Positions 43,478-51,596 are shown, counted from the stretch's first letter. The stretch: DNA of 64,000 nucleotides from an uncultured Clostridia bacterium (GCA_947364045.1 CANARN010000004.1:1-64000), one strand, 5' to 3'. A program made the numbers and translations. Notes: generated from the sequence alone by a model not told the origin.

Positions 43478-43684
43478 TTAATTTTCCTCCTGTAAATAAA
43501 AAATATCTTCTACCGTAACGCCGCACACCCGTGCAATTGTCAGGGCAAGGGTGACAGACGGTGAGTAGTCGCCGCGCTCAATAAGGCTTATGGTTTGCCT
43601 TGATACACCGCACAATTGTCCCATTTCCTGCTGGTTGACGTTCAGCGCGGCTCTGCGTTCTTTTAAACGGTTTTTGAGTATCAT
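43478..43684 (-). CDS. XRE-family HTH regulator (YozG/YgzD type)
   Basis: A 68-residue DNA-binding protein consisting almost only of a helix-turn-helix of the Cro/CI type: RLKERRAALNVNQQEMGQLCGVSRQTISLIERGDYSPSVTLALTIARVCGVTVEDIFYL. The Q-Q-E-M...SRQTIS..E block is the recognition unit. It probably represses its own promoter, which is covered by TGACAA-N6-TTGTCA sites. It forms a two-gene unit with the DUF3169 membrane protein. CGGAGGTG is the ribosome site. Confidence 0.9.
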   Translation of the reverse strand: MILKNRLKERRAALNVNQQEMGQLCGVSRQTISLIERGDYSPSVTLALTIARVCGVTVEDIFYLQEEN

Positions 43685-43698
43685 ATAACACCTCCGTG

Positions 43699-43772
43699 TG
43701 ACAATTTTATTTGTCTAAATGACAACTATATTTGTCATTTTGCATTATACTCTTGTCATTTTTATTTGTCAA
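43699..43772 (-). promoter_or_regulatory. consensus promoter with repeated operators of the XRE/DUF3169 pair
   Basis: Minus strand TTGACA (43767-43772), 17 bp, TATAAT (43744-43749), a perfect SigA promoter. The palindrome ATGACAA-N6-TTGTCAT (43719-43738) covers the start of transcription, a second TGACAA-N6-TTGTCT lies at 43699-43716, and two more TGACAA half-sites lie in the -35/spacer (43754-43772). This is the layout of tight autorepression by the encoded XRE protein. Confidence 0.8.
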
Positions 43773-43879
43773 TAGGGAAATTAAATGTTATTGTTTAGAG
43801 AGTGAGGTTATATCAAACAATAGGGGATGATGACTCGGAAGCCCTTTACAGAGTTAAAAATTTTATATCTTTTTTCCAT

Positions 43880-43905
43880 GGTACGCCGAGGTCGTCGTAC
43901 CCTAC
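43880..43905. repeat. REP-like palindrome
   Basis: GGTACG..CGTACCCTAC with a central GAGGTCG. It has the CCCTAC outer end of the window's REP family but changed arms. Confidence 0.55.
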
Positions 43906-43914
43906 AGGGCGAGA

Positions 43915-43946
43915 TAAAAAAACGGGACGGTGTTCACACCGCCCCC
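43915..43946 (-). terminator. terminator of the feo operon
   Basis: Minus strand: GGGCGGTG and CACCGTCCC with a TGAA loop, followed by GTTTTTTT. Confidence 0.8.
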
Positions 43947-43976
43947 TGCTTTTGCATATTTATTTGCAACTATATT

Positions 43977-44159
43977 TTATTTTTCATCATTCTGATTTTT
44001 GGATTTATCGTTATCTGCTGTAAAATTCCCGTGGCAGTGTTTGCAGTCGCCCGTACAGCCTGCGCATTTTGTAACGGTTTTATGCCGAACCGCAAAAATA
44101 AGGGCGAGCAGAGCCGCAATAATCAGCGCGGCAATTAAAATAATACTTTGAATATTCAT
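43977..44159 (-). CDS. FeoB-associated Cys-rich membrane protein
   Basis: A 60-residue protein: one membrane helix (about 5-24), then the cysteine cluster KCAGCTGDCKHCHG, then a hydrophilic tail. This matches the small Cys-rich proteins usually encoded next to feoB in Firmicutes, thought to assist ferrous iron handling or act as FeoC-like partners. It lies 21 bp behind the FeoA-FeoB gene. Its exact role is unproven in the family. Confidence 0.88.
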   Translation of the reverse strand: MNIQSIILIAALIIAALLALIFAVRHKTVTKCAGCTGDCKHCHGNFTADNDKSKNQNDEK

Positions 44160-44180
44160 AGGCTTTTTATTACCTTTCGA

Positions 44181-46526
44181 TTAAATTCCGACTGCCGTTA
44201 AAACCGTTCTCACAATGAACGCGCAAACCCATGCAACAGCGCATTGAAGCAGAACAACGCCGCCTGCCCATTTAATGCCGAGCTCACGGCGGATTGCCGC
44301 AATTGCCGCAACGCAGGGAGTGTAAAGCAGTGAAAATACAAGCATTGACGCCGCCGAAAGCGGAGAAATAACGGCAGAGATGTTCGGCAGAAGTATTTCA
44401 AGAGTTGAAACAACGCTTTCCTTTGCCATAAAGCCTGTAATCAGAGCAGTTACAATTCGCCAGTCGCCGAGACCTATGGGTCTGAAAATCGGCGCAATAT
44501 AACCTGCAATTACCGAAAGAATGCTTGTGTCCGTGTCACTGCCGAGATAATTCAGCTTAAAGTCAAAGGATTGCAAAAACCAAACAACGATTGTCGCAAG
44601 GAAAATTACCGTAAATGCGCGCTGTAAAAAGTCTTTCGCCTTATCCCAAAGCAGTCTTACAACATTTTTGGCTCCGGGCAGGCGGTAATTGGGAAGCTCC
44701 ATAACAAACGGCACAGCCTCGCCCTTGAATACGGTATTTTTTGAAATAAGAGCCGTAATAATTCCCGTTAAAATGCCGAGGAAATAAAGTCCGACGGTGA
44801 TAAGTCCGCTGTATTTCGGGAAGAAGGTATTTGCAAAAAAACCGTAAATCGGAATTTTTGCCGTACAGCTCATAAACGGGGTGAGCATAATCGTCATTTT
44901 TCTGTCTCTGTCAGATGGAAGAGTTCTGCTTGCCATAACACCGGGGACGGTGCAGCCGAAGCCTATAAGCATAGGAACAATGCTTCTGCCCGAAAGTCCG
45001 ATTTTGCGCAATAGTTTATCCATAACAAATGCAACTCTTGCCATATAACCGCTGTCCTCAAGCATTGAGAGAAAGAAAAACAGAATAACAATTACGGGAA
45101 TAAAGCTTAAAACAGAGCCTACGCCGCCGAAAACGCCGTCGACTATTAAAGAACGGAGAATTTCACTGATATGTGCATTTTGCAAAGCTAAATCTACAAC
45201 CTCAGTCAGCTTGTCAATGCCTGTTTCGAGGATACCCTGCAAAAATGCGCCGATGACATTAAAGGTCAGAAAGAAGACCGCCGCCATTATAAGAATAAAT
45301 GAGGGAATAGCCGTGTATTTGCCCGTAAGTATTTTGTCTATATGACGGCTTCGCTTGTGTTCCTTGCTCTCCTTCGGCTTGATTACTGCCGAGTCGCACA
45401 GCTTGCTTATAAACGAGAAACGCATATCGGCAATTGCGGCTGAGCGGTCAAGGCAGCGTTCTTCCTCCATTTGAATAATAATATGCTCCAGCATTTCTTT
45501 TTCATTTTTAGACAGCTTTAAGGTGTTGAGTACAATTTCATCGCCCTCAACAAGCTTGCTTGCGGCAAAGCGGACGGGAATACCTGACGTTTCGCAATGG
45601 TCTTCGATAAGGTGCATAATACTGTGAAGACATCTGTGTACTGCGCCGCCGTTTTCATCCTTACCGCAAAAATCCGTTCTGCCGGGGCGTTCCTGATATT
45701 TTGCAATATGTACCGCATGGCGTACAAGCTCGTCAACGCCTTCGTTCTTGGAAGCTGAAATCGCCACAACGGGAATACCCAGCATATCCTCCATAGTGTT
45801 AATATCTACAACGCCGCCGTTGCCGCGTACCTCGTCCATCATATTGAGTGCCAATACAATCGGAATATTAAGCTCCATAAGCTGAAGCGTTAAATAAAGG
45901 TTGCGTTCAATGTTTGTTGCGTCTACTATGTTAATTATGCCCTTGGGTTTTTCGTTTAATATAAATTCACGGGAGACAATCTCTTCGCTTGTGTAAGGTG
46001 AGAGTGAATAAATACCCGGAAGATCTGTAACAAGAGTTTCAGGGTGATTCTTTATAGGACCGTCTTTTCTGTCAACCGTAACGCCGGGAAAGTTGCCTAC
46101 GTGTTGATTAGCTCCTGTAAGCTGATTAAAAAGCGTTGTTTTGCCGCAGTTTTGGTTGCCGGCAAGGGCAAAGGTAAGCGTTTCCCCTTTGGGAAGCGGA
46201 TTTTCGTCGGCTTTAACGTGATATTTGCCGTCTTCGCCAAGACCGGGGTGTTCACGCACAAATCGGCGCTTAACGGGAGCGTCGGTTTTGCACTTACCGT
46301 CCGCCGCTTCGCAAATTTCAATTTTTGCGGCGTCGTCAAGACGCAGCGTCAGCTCATAGCCGTGAATGCGAAGCTCCATAGGGTCGCCCATCGGCGCATA
46401 TTTCATAAGCGTTACAGAAGCCCCCGGAATTATGCCCATGTCAAGAAAATGCTGGCGCAGAGAGCCTTCTCCGCCGACGGAAACTATTTCGGCGCTTTCG
46501 CCTATTTTTAAATCTCTGAGAGTCAT
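44181..46526 (-). CDS. feoB: ferrous iron transporter, FeoA-FeoB fusion
   Basis: GTP-dependent Fe(II) importer of the cytoplasmic membrane. 781 residues: an N-terminal FeoA SH3-like domain (about 1-75; LKIGESAEIVSVGGEG, FLDMGIIPGASVTLM), then the FeoB G domain with G1 GNQNCGKTT (123-131), switch region HVGNFPGVTVDRK, G3 DLPGIYSL, G4 NMMDE, and the membrane domain with the Gate motifs (SGYMARVAFVMD, FGCTVPGVMASRTL, YTPCVAAIAAIRRELG). Separate FeoA and FeoB are commoner; the fusion ensures equal amounts. It is preceded by a consensus promoter with a metal-repressor-like operator and followed by the Cys-rich partner. Confidence 0.95.
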   Translation of the reverse strand: MTLRDLKIGESAEIVSVGGEGSLRQHFLDMGIIPGASVTLMKYAPMGDPMELRIHGYELTLRLDDAAKIEICEAADGKCKTDAPVKRRFVREHPGLGEDGKYHVKADENPLPKGETLTFALAGNQNCGKTTLFNQLTGANQHVGNFPGVTVDRKDGPIKNHPETLVTDLPGIYSLSPYTSEEIVSREFILNEKPKGIINIVDATNIERNLYLTLQLMELNIPIVLALNMMDEVRGNGGVVDINTMEDMLGIPVVAISASKNEGVDELVRHAVHIAKYQERPGRTDFCGKDENGGAVHRCLHSIMHLIEDHCETSGIPVRFAASKLVEGDEIVLNTLKLSKNEKEMLEHIIIQMEEERCLDRSAAIADMRFSFISKLCDSAVIKPKESKEHKRSRHIDKILTGKYTAIPSFILIMAAVFFLTFNVIGAFLQGILETGIDKLTEVVDLALQNAHISEILRSLIVDGVFGGVGSVLSFIPVIVILFFFLSMLEDSGYMARVAFVMDKLLRKIGLSGRSIVPMLIGFGCTVPGVMASRTLPSDRDRKMTIMLTPFMSCTAKIPIYGFFANTFFPKYSGLITVGLYFLGILTGIITALISKNTVFKGEAVPFVMELPNYRLPGAKNVVRLLWDKAKDFLQRAFTVIFLATIVVWFLQSFDFKLNYLGSDTDTSILSVIAGYIAPIFRPIGLGDWRIVTALITGFMAKESVVSTLEILLPNISAVISPLSAASMLVFSLLYTPCVAAIAAIRRELGIKWAGGVVLLQCAVAWVCAFIVRTVLTAVGI

Positions 46527-46557
46527 AAAATCACCTGAATTATTTTTACTTCAAAAA

Positions 46558-46618
46558 AGTTACCTAAGACTAACTTAACTTTCATTTAAATAATACACCC
46601 AGTTTTTCCGTTTGTCAA
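46558..46618 (-). promoter_or_regulatory. promoter and putative iron-repressor operator of feo
   Basis: Minus strand TTGACA (46613-46618), 17 bp, TATTAT (46590-46595). Just past the transcript start lies AGTTAAGTTAGTCTTAGGTAACT (46558-46580, written in two halves AGTTAAGTTAG and TCTTAGGTAACT), an imperfect palindrome that resembles DtxR/IdeR-type boxes (TTAGGTTAG..CTAACCTAA) more than Fur boxes. Repression by iron is inference. Confidence 0.65.
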
Positions 46619-46654
46619 TAGTGATGATGTAAAAAATGTAAAGCACAGTCTTGT

Positions 46655-46870
46655 CGCACCTGAAAGGGCGTGGGCATCCGGTGGAGCCGAATTAACGCTG
46701 TCTGAGCAGGCGGGCGAGTAATGGAGATGTCACGGAGTGACAGAGGATTTTGTCGCCCCTGAAAGGGGAGATGTCAACGAAGTTGACAGAGGGGTCATAA
46801 AGCTTATTTTTAAAGAAATTAACCCCTCAGTCTCGCTAACGCTCGACAGCTCCCCTGAAAGGGGTGCCGA
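46655..46870. repeat. cluster of family B palindromic repeats
   Basis: No gene in 46619-46919. GGAGATGTCACGGAGTGACAGAGG (46723-46746, two halves GGAGATGTCAC and GGAGTGACAGAGG) and GGGGAGATGTCAACG/AAGTTGACAGAGGGG (46765-46794) are tandem related hairpins; then 46821-46852 is the exact inverse of 9946-9977. CCCCTGAAAGGGG also recurs (46757, 46853). Upstream, GGGCATCCGGTGGAGC resembles part of the mosaic at 42446. Confidence 0.75.
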
Positions 46871-46919
46871 GGCCGTCCCCCATAATTTTGCCGAATGGTG
46901 AACACCGTTATAGTTACAT

Positions 46920-47144
46920 TTATTTCCTCGGCAATTCCTTTTTGTCGTTCGTAAAGCCTAAGATATAGTCTGCCGAAACATTGTAAAAGCTGCACAGCGT
47001 AATTAAATGTCTGATGGGTAAAGGTCTTTTGTTCAGCTCATACTGGGAATAGTAGGTCTGAGTTGTCTGTAAAATCGCCGCAATATCGCTCTGCTTTAAA
47101 TCCCTGTCCTCTCTAAGGTCTTTTAACCGCTGGTAATACTCCAT
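46920..47144 (-). CDS. XRE-family HTH regulator
   Basis: A 74-residue protein: a Cro/CI-type helix-turn-helix (RLKDLREDRDLKQSDIAAILQTTQTYYSQYELNKRPLPIRHLITLCSFYNVSADYILG) and a short basic tail. The YxQYE recognition helix variant and SADYILG ending are common among small gut Clostridia regulators. It is divergent from the leader-peptide/ABC exporter unit, with about 230 bp between them, so it may regulate that unit or itself. CGGAAAAT precedes the ATG. Confidence 0.85.
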   Translation of the reverse strand: MEYYQRLKDLREDRDLKQSDIAAILQTTQTYYSQYELNKRPLPIRHLITLCSFYNVSADYILGFTNDKKELPRK

Positions 47145-47304
47145 ATTTTCCGCTCCTTAAATTTGCATATATTTAAATTCAGCAGAAATATACCATAGTT
47201 CACAAATCAACTATCGACTTTAGTCTACAAGTGGTCTATAATACACACTACGGATATATTGCGCGGCAGAACAGAAGATTATGTAAATTTTGTCAGAATT
47301 TACA

Positions 47305-47333
47305 TTGACAAACGGTTTCCTGTGTGATATTCT
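47305..47333 (+). promoter_or_regulatory. promoter of the leader peptide/ABC exporter operon
   Basis: TTGACA (47305-47310), 17 bp, TATTCT (47328-47333), start near 47340. A weaker possible promoter lies upstream (TCGACT, 17 bp, TATAAT ending 47241). Confidence 0.7.
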
Positions 47334-47375
47334 AAAAAAGTTACGTAACAAATTACAGAAAAGGAGGCAGAAAAA

Positions 47376-47513
47376 ATGACGAATTTAAGAAAAGCTTATT
47401 TACAGCGTGAATATCTTGTTTTGGAAAATATGCAGAACCGCCGTGTGGATTCTGTAAATTTAATATTCTGCCCCGAGAGGAAGAGAGTACCCATACTTGC
47501 GATTTGCCTTTAA
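47376..47513 (+). CDS. 45-residue leader peptide upstream of the ABC exporter
   Basis: A short gene with AAGGAGG before the ATG; 45 residues, basic, starting MTNLRKAYLQREYLVL and ending VPILAICL, with two cysteines and no signal peptide or glycine leader. It sits between a promoter and a strong terminator hairpin ahead of the exporter genes. AACCGCCG inside its coding region (47436-47443) can pair with the terminator's 3' arm, so ribosome position on this gene should decide read-through, as for bmrB upstream of bmrCD in B. subtilis. An exported peptide precursor is the alternative. Confidence 0.7.
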   Translation: MTNLRKAYLQREYLVLENMQNRRVDSVNLIFCPERKRVPILAICL

Positions 47514-47577
47514 TTTTTATTATATTTAAAGGTAATTTTGGGATTTTCGCACCGCCGAGGCATCGGCGGTTTTTTTG
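47436..47577 (+). promoter_or_regulatory. putative ribosome-mediated attenuator of the ABC exporter
   Basis: Terminator: CCGCCGA (47552-47558), GGCA loop, TCGGCGG (47563-47569), then TTTTTTTG. Competing arm: AACCGCCG (47436-47443) repeats the 5' arm and is complementary to CGGCGGTT (47564-47571). A third hairpin, CCTTTAA/TTAAAGG (47507-47532 region), lies between and includes the leader stop codon. Confidence 0.65.
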
Positions 47578-47607
47578 TTTTTTGTGAAAGCAAAAAAGGA
47601 GGAGAAA

Positions 47608-49440
47608 ATGAGAAGAAGATTTGTTATGGATTTACAGGAGGGTGAAAAAATTCCCGTTTTTAAAAATGTCTTGTATGCGGTAAGGCTTGTATGGAAAGCG
47701 GACAAAAGACTGCTTTTGAGCTATCTTTACAGCAATATAATCGACAATGTGTTTCAGTATTACATTCAAAGCATACTGTTTTTGAAAATATTGCTGTCGA
47801 TAATAGATTCGGGAGCGGATTTTAAGGTGTATTTCCGTAAACTGCTTGCGTTTTTCGGCGTTACGGTGTTTATAAAAATTTCGGTTTGGGCGGCGGCATA
47901 CGTAAGACAGGTATCAACAAAAAATGTGCTGAAAGTGCTTAATAATATGGTGTTTGAGAAAGCTTCGCAGCTTGATGTGGGGCAGTACGAGGACCCTGAA
48001 TTTTACGACAAATACCAAAGGGCAACCACGGTAATGTCATCGGGCTATTTTGACATAGTATGCTGGGACGTTGCCGCAATAATCGGCGGAATAATATCAT
48101 TTTTGCTTGTAATCGGCACGGTAATTTCGGTTAACCCCGTGTATCTGCTGTTTTTAGCACCGAGCGTTATTGTATTTGTTATTGAAGCAGCGAAAAGCAA
48201 GGCGGTCTTTAAGCGTGACAAGGAAATGACAACCAACAACCGCACAAAGTCTTATGTCCAAAGAACGGTTTTCTTAAAGGACTTTTCAAAGGATATGAGA
48301 ACATCAAACATATTTTCTGTAATGATGAAGCGTTTTGACGGTGCTGTAAAGGCAAATATCGAAATTCTGAAAAGCTACGGCTTAAAGCTGTTCCTTTACA
48401 GTATGGCAAGCGATCTTTGCTCGGTATTTATACCCGTAATCGGTACATATATGTATGCAGGCTGGCAGTTTGTCAGTAAAAAGGCGCTGACCGCATCGGG
48501 ATTTTCCGTTGTAATTTCCGCTGTCGGTGCAGTAAACGGAATGTCGTGGTACATTCAGGAGGGCTTTGACGACCTTATTCAGATGTCGCTCTATTTCCAG
48601 AATCTGCGTGAATTTTTTGAATATGAAACGGGCATAAAAGACGGAGAACGCACCGCAGAAAAATTCCAAAGCCTTGAATTTAAAAATGTTTCATTCCGCT
48701 ATCCGAGCGCAAAGAAAAATTCAGTTAATAATGTATCGTTTAAAATCGAAAAAGGCGAAACGGTTGCGCTTGTGGGCATTAACGGGGCAGGAAAATCAAC
48801 GCTTGTTAAGCTGATTTTAAGATTTTACGATGTAACAGATGGTGAAATACTTTTAAACGGCATAAATATCAAGGAGTACACGGTCGAGTCGCTTAGAAAC
48901 GTCTTTGCTACCGTTTTTCAGGATTACAAAAATTTTGCGGTGTCTGTGTTTGAAAATGTTATGTGCCGTGAATGCAGTGACGAAGATAAAATTGAAGCTC
49001 AAAAGGCACTCGAAGCGGCAGGAGTATGGGATAAGGTTAAATCACTGCCTTTGGGCGGCGACACGGTGCTTACAAGAGAATTTGAGGAGGACGGCGCAGG
49101 GCTTTCGGGCGGAGAAAATCAGAAGGTTTCAACTGCACGCCTTTTTGCGCGTAAATATGAAATGGCAATTCTTGACGAGCCTTCGTCTGCCCTTGACCCC
49201 ATTGCCGAATACAAAATGTATGAAAATCTTATAAAAGCGACAAAAGACAAGACCGTAATGTATATTTCGCACAGGCTCTCGTCCGCCGTGCTTTCAGACA
49301 GGGTAATTGTACTCCAAAACGGCAGTATAATTGAGTCGGGAACTCACGAAGAGCTTTTGAACCAAGACGGAAAATACAGCGAAATGTTTAATTTGCAGGC
49401 GTCCGCATACAAACGGGAGGGGGAAAACGAAAATGTTTAA
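47608..49440 (+). CDS. ABC exporter half-transporter, subunit 1
   Basis: 610 residues: an exporter-type membrane domain with about six helices (about 30-330) and an ATPase domain with Walker A GINGAGKST (near 383), Q-loop VFQDYKNF, signature LSGGENQKVSTARL (near 492), Walker B MAILDEPSSALDP and H-loop YISHRLSS. No C39 peptidase domain, so not a standard bacteriocin-processing exporter. ATG 47608 follows AAGGAGG; the longer frame starts inside the attenuator. It overlaps subunit 2 by 8 bp, which implies a heterodimer. Substrate unknown; drug or peptide export are both possible. Confidence 0.9.
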   Translation: MRRRFVMDLQEGEKIPVFKNVLYAVRLVWKADKRLLLSYLYSNIIDNVFQYYIQSILFLKILLSIIDSGADFKVYFRKLLAFFGVTVFIKISVWAAAYVRQVSTKNVLKVLNNMVFEKASQLDVGQYEDPEFYDKYQRATTVMSSGYFDIVCWDVAAIIGGIISFLLVIGTVISVNPVYLLFLAPSVIVFVIEAAKSKAVFKRDKEMTTNNRTKSYVQRTVFLKDFSKDMRTSNIFSVMMKRFDGAVKANIEILKSYGLKLFLYSMASDLCSVFIPVIGTYMYAGWQFVSKKALTASGFSVVISAVGAVNGMSWYIQEGFDDLIQMSLYFQNLREFFEYETGIKDGERTAEKFQSLEFKNVSFRYPSAKKNSVNNVSFKIEKGETVALVGINGAGKSTLVKLILRFYDVTDGEILLNGINIKEYTVESLRNVFATVFQDYKNFAVSVFENVMCRECSDEDKIEAQKALEAAGVWDKVKSLPLGGDTVLTREFEEDGAGLSGGENQKVSTARLFARKYEMAILDEPSSALDPIAEYKMYENLIKATKDKTVMYISHRLSSAVLSDRVIVLQNGSIIESGTHEELLNQDGKYSEMFNLQASAYKREGENENV

Positions 49441-51235
49441 ATTTATGAAGAAAAAGAGAGATACCGAACATTCCGTTTTCTCAAATATAGTTTACTTTGT
49501 CGGGCTGATGTTCAAATTTTCGCCCGGGCTTGTTATAGGCGAGCTTTTTTCAAGTATTATACGGAATTTACCGTCAAAGCTAATTTCCGTAATCGGCATT
49601 AAATACATAATCGACACGGTTAGCGAAGGAAAAGATATGAACCGTGTTTACAAAGCGGTGCTTATCATTGCAGGGGTATTGATACTCAGTAATGTGCTGT
49701 CGCTTCTTTACAGGGAATTTTATTGGAATATGGCAAAGGAACGGCTTTATTACAGGCTTAATTCCACTCTTTACGAAAAGGCGCACAGCCTTGATTTGCA
49801 GAATTACGATGACCCTGATTTTTACAATAATTTTATTTTGACTATTGAGTCCTCGTCCGAAAATATTCAGGGACTTTTAGGTATGGTGCAAAATTACATA
49901 GGCAATATAGTTTCGCTTGTTGCCGTATCCTCGGTTATATTTGTGATCGACCCTGTATGTCTGCTGATTATTTTTGCGTCAATTATAATTTTTATGCCTC
50001 TCAGCACTAAAATCGGCAGGCTTCAGATGGAAAGACGAATTGACAACACAAAATTTCACCGCAGGAGCGACTATTTTCAGCGGATTTTCTATTTGCAGGA
50101 CTACGCCAAAGAGGTGCGTATGAACAATATCCGTCCGCTTTTAATGAGCCGTTACAATGATGCCGCGGATGACGTTATTGCAAATCAGGATAAATACTGG
50201 AAGAAAATAGCTTCGTGCTACGCTGTTCAGCAGGTTGGCGTTCAGGCGCTCGGTTTTATGTTTGTTTTACCGATGTACTTAGGCTACTGCGTATGCGTTA
50301 AGGAAACACTGTCGGCAGGCGATTTTGTCGCTACCTTTAACGGCGCATATTCAATAGCAATGTCATTAAATTTCCTGACGGTATGGGCAAGCGCTGTGTT
50401 TTCCGAAAGAGCAAAAATGATTGAAAAATACCGCGGCTTCCTTAAAAGCGATTTTAAGATAAAGGACGGAAAAAATACGGCGAAAAATGCAGAGCCGAAA
50501 ACGATTAAAATTGAAAATATGTCGTTTACATATCCCGGAAACAGCGAACCTACGCTTAAAAACATAAATCTTGAAATTAAGCCCTATGAAAAAATTGCGC
50601 TTGTAGGCTACAACGGCGCAGGCAAGACAACCCTGACAAACCTACTGTTAAGACTTTATGATGTTACTGACGGAAGTATTCTCATTGACGGAGAAAATAT
50701 TAAAAATGTAACCGTTTCGTCCCACCGTGACAGATTTTCGGCAGTGTTTCAGGATTTTCAGACCTTTGCCTGTTCAGTCGGCGAAAATGTAGCTCTTGAC
50801 GAGCGAGTTGACGGTGAAAGAGTGCTTGAAGCACTGCGGCACAGCGGCTTTTCAAAAAATCTTAAAAACGGAACGGACACTGAGCTTTTACGTGAATTTG
50901 ACGATGAAGGCGTAATGCTTTCGGGCGGAGAGGCGCAGAAAATCGCTATTGCGAGGGCGTTTTACAAAAATTGTCCCTATATAATTCTTGACGAGCCGTC
51001 TGCAAACCTTGACCCAGTTGCCGAATACAAGCTGAATCAGGCAATGATTGAGGCGGCAAGGCACAAGACGGTTATATTCATTTCGCACAGGCTTTCAACA
51101 ACCGTTGTTGCGGATAAAATTTACGTTATGGAAAACGGAGAAATTATTGAAGCAGGCTCTCACGCGGAGCTTATGGAGCAGAACGGCACATACGCAAAGA
51201 TGTTTACTTTGCAGGCAGAGAAATATAAGAAATAA
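49433..51235 (+). CDS. ABC exporter half-transporter, subunit 2
   Basis: 600 residues with the same layout: about six membrane helices (about 30-310) and an ATPase domain with Walker A GYNGAGKTT (near 391), Q-loop VFQDFQTF, signature LSGGEAQKIAIARAF (near 499), Walker B IILDEPSANLDP and H-loop FISHRLST. Unlike many heterodimeric exporters, both subunits keep the catalytic glutamate after Walker B, so both ATP sites look competent. The start codon overlaps the upstream gene. The dispersed REP at 51259 follows. Confidence 0.9.
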   Translation: MFKFMKKKRDTEHSVFSNIVYFVGLMFKFSPGLVIGELFSSIIRNLPSKLISVIGIKYIIDTVSEGKDMNRVYKAVLIIAGVLILSNVLSLLYREFYWNMAKERLYYRLNSTLYEKAHSLDLQNYDDPDFYNNFILTIESSSENIQGLLGMVQNYIGNIVSLVAVSSVIFVIDPVCLLIIFASIIIFMPLSTKIGRLQMERRIDNTKFHRRSDYFQRIFYLQDYAKEVRMNNIRPLLMSRYNDAADDVIANQDKYWKKIASCYAVQQVGVQALGFMFVLPMYLGYCVCVKETLSAGDFVATFNGAYSIAMSLNFLTVWASAVFSERAKMIEKYRGFLKSDFKIKDGKNTAKNAEPKTIKIENMSFTYPGNSEPTLKNINLEIKPYEKIALVGYNGAGKTTLTNLLLRLYDVTDGSILIDGENIKNVTVSSHRDRFSAVFQDFQTFACSVGENVALDERVDGERVLEALRHSGFSKNLKNGTDTELLREFDDEGVMLSGGEAQKIAIARAFYKNCPYIILDEPSANLDPVAEYKLNQAMIEAARHKTVIFISHRLSTTVVADKIYVMENGEIIEAGSHAELMEQNGTYAKMFTLQAEKYKK

Positions 51236-51258
51236 ATGCTGATTTAAAATATGCAATT

Positions 51259-51284
51259 GTAGGGGACGATGCCCTCATCGTCCC
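51259..51284. repeat. REP-like palindrome
   Basis: GTAGGGGACGATG-CCCT-CATCGTCCC; its arm is the same as at 20595-20620. Confidence 0.8.
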
Positions 51285-51296
51285 AAAATGGAATTT

Positions 51297-51491
51297 GCAA
51301 TATGCATAAACGATTAGTTGCTTGGGGAACCCCCGGCGAGGGTTCCCCCGAAAAATAGTCCACTGGACTATTTTCCTTCCCCTCCTGCGCTTTCTTGAGG
51401 CAAAATAGTATTGCAGTCTGCGGACTGCAAGGAAAGGCTTCGCCTCTTCACTCCACAGCCTTTTGAAAAAGGCTGGCGAAAACTTTTTAAT
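51297..51491. repeat. multi-hairpin dispersed element, copy 2
   Basis: Starts GCAATATGCATAAA like copy 1 (27519) and repeats its five hairpins in order. Stem changes are matched on both arms: T:A to A:T in GAAAAATAGTCC...GGACTATTTTCC, and C:G to A:T in CAGCCTTTTGAAAAAGGCTG. The shared TTGCAGTCTGCGGACTGCAA is unchanged. Confidence 0.85.
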
Positions 51492-51521
51492 TTGATAATT
51501 ACACGAAAATTATCTCTCAAA

Positions 51522-51548
51522 AACGCTCTTCAAACAGAGCGTTTTTTC
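51522..51548 (+). terminator. terminator upstream of the GDPD gene
   Basis: AACGCTCT and AGAGCGTT with TCAAAC loop, followed by TTTTTC. Probably ends transcription from the ABC operon. Confidence 0.85.
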
Positions 51549-51577
51549 TTTACATTTCCGTATTTTTATGATACAAT
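51549..51577 (+). promoter_or_regulatory. promoter of the GDPD gene
   Basis: TTTACA (51549-51554), 17 bp, TACAAT (51572-51577). The transcript start near 51584 leaves a leader of about 205 nt. Confidence 0.65.
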
Positions 51578-51596
51578 AATAAAATCTATAACTTAA

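Noticed and set aside
43802..44138. Two small plus-strand open frames in front of the feo genes
   Set aside because: They run through a REP palindrome, the feo terminator and the antisense of the Cys-rich protein gene; no ribosome site.
47608..51235. Bacteriocin-processing exporter
   Set aside because: Neither ABC subunit has a C39 peptidase domain, and the upstream small gene lacks a double-glycine leader.
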